Positions 59,734 through 64,000 of a stretch of 64,000 nt of DNA are shown one piece after another. The notes under the pieces are model-generated. The model was not told where the DNA came from. It saw nothing but the letters and a program-made list of their open reading frames with translations, and did no database searches. Origin of the DNA: Arthrobacter citreus (GTDB lineage: Bacteria; Actinomycetota; Actinomycetes; Actinomycetales; Micrococcaceae); the NCBI RefSeq assembly GCF_009192745.1, contig NZ_VTFV01000002.1, forward strand, positions 496,001 to 560,000, read 5' to 3'. The position numbers and the translations under genes are program-made. Numbering within the stretch: the stretch's first letter is position 1; every line of letters starts with the position of its first letter.

Positions 59734-60756
59734 ATGATCAGCAACGAGCAAGTCGAAGGACTCATGGCCGCTTCGGGAAACGTTCTTGGTCCCAACGGCG
59801 ACAAAATCGGATCAGTGGGAACGTTCTACCTCGATGACCAGACCAACGAACCGGCCTGGGTCACGGTAAACACCGGCCTGTTCGGGACGAGCGAGACGTT
59901 CGTCCCGCTGAGCGAGGCCAGCGTGGAGGGCGTCGACGTGCTGGTGCCCTATTCCAAGGACGAGGTGAAGAACGCGCCGCAGATCGCCAGCGACGGCTCC
60001 ATCAGTGCCGAAGAGGAAGTCACCCTTTACCGCTACTACGGCTTCACCTACGACGACGGCACCTCCGACGCCGATTCGCTGAATGCGGATGCGGGCACGG
60101 ACACGCTCATCGAGTCCGACACCGAGAGCATTTCCGGAACAGACCGGGGGCGAAGCGGCCTGGTTGATGATACGCAGTCCGGCTCCGGAGTGGGCTCGGG
60201 TATGGGAACCGATACCGGACATTCGGGTACCACCGGGCTTTCGGATTCCTCCGGCTCGCGCTCCGGTATTGACGACGCCATGACGCGTTCGGAGGAGCAG
60301 CTGGACGTTGGAACCGAAAGCCATGAGACGGGCCGGGCACGCCTGCGGAAGTACACGGTGACGGAGAATGTCACCACCCAGGTGCCGGTTAGCCATGAGG
60401 AAGTCGTGATCGAGCGGGAGCCGATCACGGATGCCAACCGTGAAGCCGCCCTGAGCGGACCCGAGATGCGCGAAGACGAGTACGAAGTCACGCTGCATGC
60501 CGAGGAGCCGGTGGTCCACAAGCACACCGAACCGGTTGAGCGGGTGCGGCTGGACACTGAAACGGTCACTGGAACGGAGAATGTTTCCGAGGAAGTGCGC
60601 AAGGAGAGGATCGAGAGTGAAGTGGAGGATGCCTCCGGCCGCTCCATGTCCACGGGATCTGAGGGCAGCACCGGTTCCGGACACCATTCCTCCGGCTCGG
60701 GCCACGACTCAGGCCACGACGACTCCTCCGGCTCGGGATCGGGGAGCTCGCGCTGA
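59734..60756 (+). CDS. PRC-barrel and DUF2382 protein with repetitive tail
   Basis: A 340-residue soluble acidic protein. Residues 1-85 form a PRC-barrel (NVLGPNGDKIGSVGTFYLDD). A low-complexity linker rich in Asp, Ser, Gly and Thr spans about 108-187. DUF2382 lies at about 188-300 (RLRKYTVTENVTTQVPVSHE, VVIEREP, EVTLHAEEPVVHK, VRLDTETVTG). The last 35 residues are nearly only Ser, Gly, His and Asp. PRC-DUF2382 proteins are stress-linked in soil actinobacteria and Deinococcus-like species; mechanism unknown. The ATG at 59734 has AAGGAG upstream. Confidence 0.87.
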   Translation: MISNEQVEGLMAASGNVLGPNGDKIGSVGTFYLDDQTNEPAWVTVNTGLFGTSETFVPLSEASVEGVDVLVPYSKDEVKNAPQIASDGSISAEEEVTLYRYYGFTYDDGTSDADSLNADAGTDTLIESDTESISGTDRGRSGLVDDTQSGSGVGSGMGTDTGHSGTTGLSDSSGSRSGIDDAMTRSEEQLDVGTESHETGRARLRKYTVTENVTTQVPVSHEEVVIEREPITDANREAALSGPEMREDEYEVTLHAEEPVVHKHTEPVERVRLDTETVTGTENVSEEVRKERIESEVEDASGRSMSTGSEGSTGSGHHSSGSGHDSGHDDSSGSGSGSSR

Positions 60757-60807
60757 GCGCTTCCGCGTAATGTAGGCCGGAATCAGCCGGCTAGTCGATT
60801 GTGGACG

Positions 60808-60845
60808 GAACCCCGCTGCGCCATAAGGGCCGGCGGGGTTCTGTT
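60808..60845 (+). terminator. terminator after the PRC-barrel gene
   Basis: GAACCCCGC (60808-60816) pairs with GCGGGGTTC (60833-60841), followed by TGTT. It is 51 bases past the stop. The remaining 196 bases to the DUF805 gene hold no recognisable element except a TTGACG hexamer near 60877. Confidence 0.65.
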
Positions 60846-61041
60846 CTGCGCGGTCCACGGCAAGTTTCGCCTTGACGCGGACGAGCCGCCACGCGTAGCC
60901 GAGCCCGGGCGCACTCCGTCTTCATGAAACCCCTCCTGACCTGCGAAAACGGCCTCGACGGCAACCAGTTCGTGGGCTATTATCCCTTCGGTCGCGTAAA
61001 CAATAAGCGGCCTTCACGTTAGCTACAGGGGGAAATCCGAA

Positions 61042-61557
61042 ATGTCACAGCACTCTGCACCCAACCCGTATGTGCCGGCCCAGCCCGGCGCCACAGACCT
61101 GTCCCAGCCGCTTTACGGCGCAGGCATCGGAGATGCCGTCAAGCGGTTCTTCAAGAAGTACGCCACCTTCTCCGGCCGGGCGAGCCGCAGCGAGTACTGG
61201 TGGTGGATGCTGGTGAACTTCATCGTCATCACCGCGCTGGTCATCTGGATGTTCGCCGCGGCCGTCGGCAGCGTGGATCCGGTGACCGGCGATCTGGAAG
61301 GCACCGGCTTCCTGTTCCCCTACGCGCTGATTGGCCTCTGGTCGCTGGCCACCCTGGTGCCGAGCCTCGCGCTGACGGTGCGGCGCCTGCACGACGGCGG
61401 TTTCAACGGCTGGCTGATCCTGCTTGGCCTGATTCCGGGTGTGGGCGGCATTGCCATCCTGGTGTTCTCCCTGATGCCGAGCAAGCCGGAAGGTGCCCGG
61501 TTCGACGCCGGCGCCCAGCAGTACGGCGAGTACCCGCAGGCACCGTACCAGTCCTAG
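61042..61557 (+). CDS. DUF805 membrane protein
   Basis: A 171-residue protein with three hydrophobic helices. FFKKYATFSGRASRSEYWWWMLVNF is the DUF805 signature, followed by a WSLATLVPSLALTVRRLHDGG motif and GWLILLGLIPGVGGIAILV. The function of this family is unknown. A short Pro/Gln-rich N-terminus (about 1-28) and C-terminus flank the membrane part. CAGGGGG precedes the ATG. Confidence 0.9.
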   Translation: MSQHSAPNPYVPAQPGATDLSQPLYGAGIGDAVKRFFKKYATFSGRASRSEYWWWMLVNFIVITALVIWMFAAAVGSVDPVTGDLEGTGFLFPYALIGLWSLATLVPSLALTVRRLHDGGFNGWLILLGLIPGVGGIAILVFSLMPSKPEGARFDAGAQQYGEYPQAPYQS

Positions 61558-61640
61558 CCATCCAAGGACCCGGGAAGCATAACCGCAGGTGAAACGGGGT
61601 GCCCCTTCCGATTGGGAGCAAAGACTCCAATACTGGGAGG

Positions 61641-64000
61641 ATGACCCACACCACATCGCCACACCCCGGCAATGATGCCCCCTACAGCTCCGATTCCCAA
61701 TCCGCCAACCTCGCGGAGGAATCCATCCAGCTGGTTCGAACCTGGCTCGCAGAGGCGTCCACTCTTGAAGTGGACGCCTCTGCTGCGCAATTGGCCGGGG
61801 TCCTCAAGGACCCCGGAGGCCTCGGTTTTACTGTTGGCTTCGTTGACGGGGTGATCCGTCCCGAAGACCTGCAGGTCGCTGCCCGGAATCTCGCCAAGCT
61901 TGCTCCCCGGGTTCCCGGGTTCCTGCCCTGGTATTTGAAGACTGCCGTCCGTACTGGCGGAGTGCTGGGCCCGGCCGTTCCCTCAGTGGTGGTCCCCGCG
62001 GCCAGGCGGGCGCTGCGGAGCATGGTCGGCCACCTGATCATTGACGCTTCCGAGGACCGCCTGGGCCAATCCATCCGCAGGCTGCGCCGCGACGGTGTCC
62101 GCCTGAACATGAACCTGCTCGGCGAAGCAGTGCTGGGACGCCGGGAAGCCGAACGCCGGCTGGAAGGCACACGCCGCCTGCTGGAGCGCAGCGACGTCGA
62201 CTACGTCAGCATCAAGGTCTCCTCCACCGTGGCTCCCCACGCACCGTGGGCTTTCGACGAAGCCGTGGCCGACGTGGCGGAAACCCTTGCTCCGCTTTAC
62301 TGGCTGGCAGCAGAATCACCCCGCCCCAAGTTCATCAACCTGGACATGGAGGAGTACAAGGATCTTGAGCTGACCATGGCGGTCTTCATGGAACTTCTGT
62401 CCCGGCCCGAGTTCCGTAACCTTGAAGCGGGCCTGGTGCTCCAGGCTTACCTGCCTGACGCGCTGGCCGCCATGCAGCGGCTGCAGGAGTTCGCCGCTTC
62501 CCGCCGCGCCGCCGGGGGTGCACCCATCAAGGTGCGGCTGGTCAAGGGGGCCAACCTCCCCATGGAGCAGGTGGAGGCTTCGCTGCACGGATGGCCGCTG
62601 GCCACCTGGGGGTCGAAGCTCGAAACGGACGCGAACTACAAGCGCGTCCTGGACTACTCGCTCAACCCGGACCGGATCAGCAACGTGCGGGTCGGCGTCG
62701 CCGGCCACAACCTGTTCGACATCGCGTATGCCTGGCTGCTCGCCGGTGCCCGCGGAGTCCGGGACGGCATTGACGTGGAGATGCTGCTTGGGATGGCCAC
62801 CGCGCAGGCTGAAGTGGTCAAGAAGGAAGTCGGTTCACTGCTGCTCTACACGCCGGTGGTGCACCCGCAGGAGTTCGACGTCGCCATTGCCTACCTGGTG
62901 CGGAGGCTGGAAGAAGGCGCCAGCAGCGAGAACTTTATGTCCGCAGTCTTTGACCTGGCGGAGGAGGAAAAGCTCTTCGAACGCGAAAAGCAGCGGTTCC
63001 TTGATTCCCTGGCGGCTGCGGACAGCAGTGTTCCCGCTCCCCGGCGCCGGCAGGACCGTACCCGGGCCCCCGAGCCCGGGCCGGAGGAATTCGGGAACAC
63101 GCCGGACACCGATCCTTCGCTGCCCGCCAACCGGGGCTGGGGACGGGAGATCCTGTCCCGGGTACCGCAATCGAACCTCGGCCTTGGCCTCCTGTCGGCG
63201 TCACGGGTGGAAACCGAAGAACAGCTCGAAGACGTCCTGACCGGAGCGGCGGCTGCGCAGGAAAAATGGGCTGCCCTGGGGGGCGCCGGACGTGCGGAGA
63301 TCCTGCACCGGGCCGGGGATGTCCTGGAAGCCCGGCGCGCCCAGCTGCTGGAGGTCATGGCAGCCGAAGCGGGCAAGACCCTGGACCAGGGCGACCCAGA
63401 GGTGTCCGAGGCCATCGACTTCGCCCGCTACTACGCTGAGCGTGCCCGTGAACTGGACGCGGTCGACGGCGCCCGGTTCCACCCGGCCCGCCTCACGCTC
63501 GTAACTCCGCCATGGAACTTCCCTGTGGCAATACCGGCCGGTTCCACGCTGGCAGCCCTGGCGGCGGGGTCGGCCGTGATCCTCAAGCCGGCCGGACCGG
63601 CAGCACGCTGCGGTGCGGTACTGGCGGAAGCACTGTGGGAAGCGGGTGTGCCCGGGGACGTCCTGCGGTTTGTGCAGCTGGGCGAGTCCGAGCTGGGCCG
63701 CGAACTTATTTCCCATCCGGCGGTGGATCGGGTCATCCTGACCGGCGCCTATGAAACGGCGGAACTGTTCCGCTCCTTCCGGCCGGACCTAGACCTGCTG
63801 GCTGAGACTTCGGGCAAGAACGCGATAGTGGTGACCCCCAGCGCGGACTTCGACCTCGCCGCCCGCGACGTGGCGGCGTCGGCATTCGGGCACGCCGGGC
63901 AGAAGTGTTCTGCTGCCTCGCTGGTGATACTGGTCGGTTCCGTGGCTGAATCGCGCCGCTTTCACCACCAGCTGCTGGATGCAGTGCAGTCCCTGGCGGT
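61641..64000 (+). CDS. putA: bifunctional proline dehydrogenase / L-glutamate gamma-semialdehyde dehydrogenase (partial, runs off the window)
   Basis: About 786 codons are present and the frame is open to the window edge; the 3' end is missing. The first part is the FAD-dependent proline dehydrogenase, with VSIKVSSTVAP, LDMEEYKDLELT, VLQAYLPDAL and KVRLVKGANLPMEQVE, in the form seen in actinobacterial PutA; no N-terminal DNA-binding domain is present. From about 500 the aldehyde dehydrogenase part begins; LAETSGKNAIVV places the general base at Glu722 and GHAGQKCSAAS the catalytic Cys at 756. It converts proline to glutamate. AATACT seven bases before the ATG suggests a leaderless transcript. 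Confidence 0.93.
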   Translation, partial: MTHTTSPHPGNDAPYSSDSQSANLAEESIQLVRTWLAEASTLEVDASAAQLAGVLKDPGGLGFTVGFVDGVIRPEDLQVAARNLAKLAPRVPGFLPWYLKTAVRTGGVLGPAVPSVVVPAARRALRSMVGHLIIDASEDRLGQSIRRLRRDGVRLNMNLLGEAVLGRREAERRLEGTRRLLERSDVDYVSIKVSSTVAPHAPWAFDEAVADVAETLAPLYWLAAESPRPKFINLDMEEYKDLELTMAVFMELLSRPEFRNLEAGLVLQAYLPDALAAMQRLQEFAASRRAAGGAPIKVRLVKGANLPMEQVEASLHGWPLATWGSKLETDANYKRVLDYSLNPDRISNVRVGVAGHNLFDIAYAWLLAGARGVRDGIDVEMLLGMATAQAEVVKKEVGSLLLYTPVVHPQEFDVAIAYLVRRLEEGASSENFMSAVFDLAEEEKLFEREKQRFLDSLAAADSSVPAPRRRQDRTRAPEPGPEEFGNTPDTDPSLPANRGWGREILSRVPQSNLGLGLLSASRVETEEQLEDVLTGAAAAQEKWAALGGAGRAEILHRAGDVLEARRAQLLEVMAAEAGKTLDQGDPEVSEAIDFARYYAERARELDAVDGARFHPARLTLVTPPWNFPVAIPAGSTLAALAAGSAVILKPAGPAARCGAVLAEALWEAGVPGDVLRFVQLGESELGRELISHPAVDRVILTGAYETAELFRSFRPDLDLLAETSGKNAIVVTPSADFDLAARDVAASAFGHAGQKCSAASLVILVGSVAESRRFHHQLLDAVQSLA

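Noticed and set aside
59532-59837. Plus-strand frame of about 100 codons before and into the PRC-barrel gene
   Set aside because: It begins without a ribosome site, is dominated by Arg/Pro/Gly, and ends inside the real gene in another phase.

Overview
The window is high-GC actinobacterial DNA, most likely from the Micrococcaceae (Arthrobacter or a close relative). The evidence is the protein content, the frequent GTG/TTG starts, several genes whose start codon lies only 6-7 bases behind a -10-like hexamer, and a tmRNA whose inferred tag (AKPMRTDFALAA) resembles tags I remember from Arthrobacter. The assignment is by recognition, not by a search. I see no prophage, insertion sequence, CRISPR array, rRNA or tRNA. 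tmRNA is the only RNA gene found.

Layout. 0.1-5.4 kb: a hydrolase-MarR pair, then an ABC-exporter/FtsX pair divergent from a NarL-type two-component system, with two palindromes between them. 5.6-9.25 kb: one very large cell-wall-anchored adhesin with an N-terminal thioester domain, eight tandem ~100-residue repeats and an LPSTG sorting signal, closed by a perfect 22-bp hairpin. 9.3-13.2 kb: small membrane and secreted proteins (including a 58-codon exported peptide), a DoxX protein, an aldo/keto reductase and a GH13 glucosidase. 13.3-19 kb: an amidohydrolase and M20 carbamoylase operon, a PucR-type regulator and an MHS transporter, which looks like an N-carbamoyl/ureide scavenging unit. 19-26.3 kb: an acetyltransferase, a TetR-like protein without a DNA-binding domain, and a polyamine-type ABC importer (ATPase, binding protein, two permeases) divergent from a GntR regulator translationally coupled to a soluble Cache-domain protein.

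26.3-36.2 kb: a YczE-like membrane protein, a small kinase, ssrA, and a complete L-rhamnose locus: LacI regulator, rhamnulokinase, bifunctional aldolase/dehydrogenase, isomerase, mutarotase and sugar transporter. The two divergent rha promoters each carry a LacI-type operator. 36.3-43.7 kb: a stand-alone AAA ATPase, an SDR, GtrA, an RsbQ-type hydrolase coupled to a PAS-PAS histidine kinase, a DHFR-like reductase, pirin, a small GNAT and an AhpD-like protein. 43.7-53.5 kb: aldehyde dehydrogenase, a pyruvate-oxidase-like enzyme, 5-oxoprolinase (PxpA plus a fused PxpBC), ammonium transporter, HdeD protein, phosphoribosyltransferase and SDR. 53.6-64 kb: M20 amidohydrolase, AbgT transporter, ATP-grasp ligase, acyl-CoA ligase, a PRC-barrel/DUF2382 stress protein, DUF805, and the first two thirds of a PutA proline catabolism enzyme cut by the window edge.

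The most interesting items are the RsbQ hydrolase paired with a histidine kinase instead of the usual PP2C phosphatase, the thioester adhesin, the coupled GntR-Cache sensor pair beside the polyamine importer, the palindromes of the two-component/ABC locus, and the rha operators.
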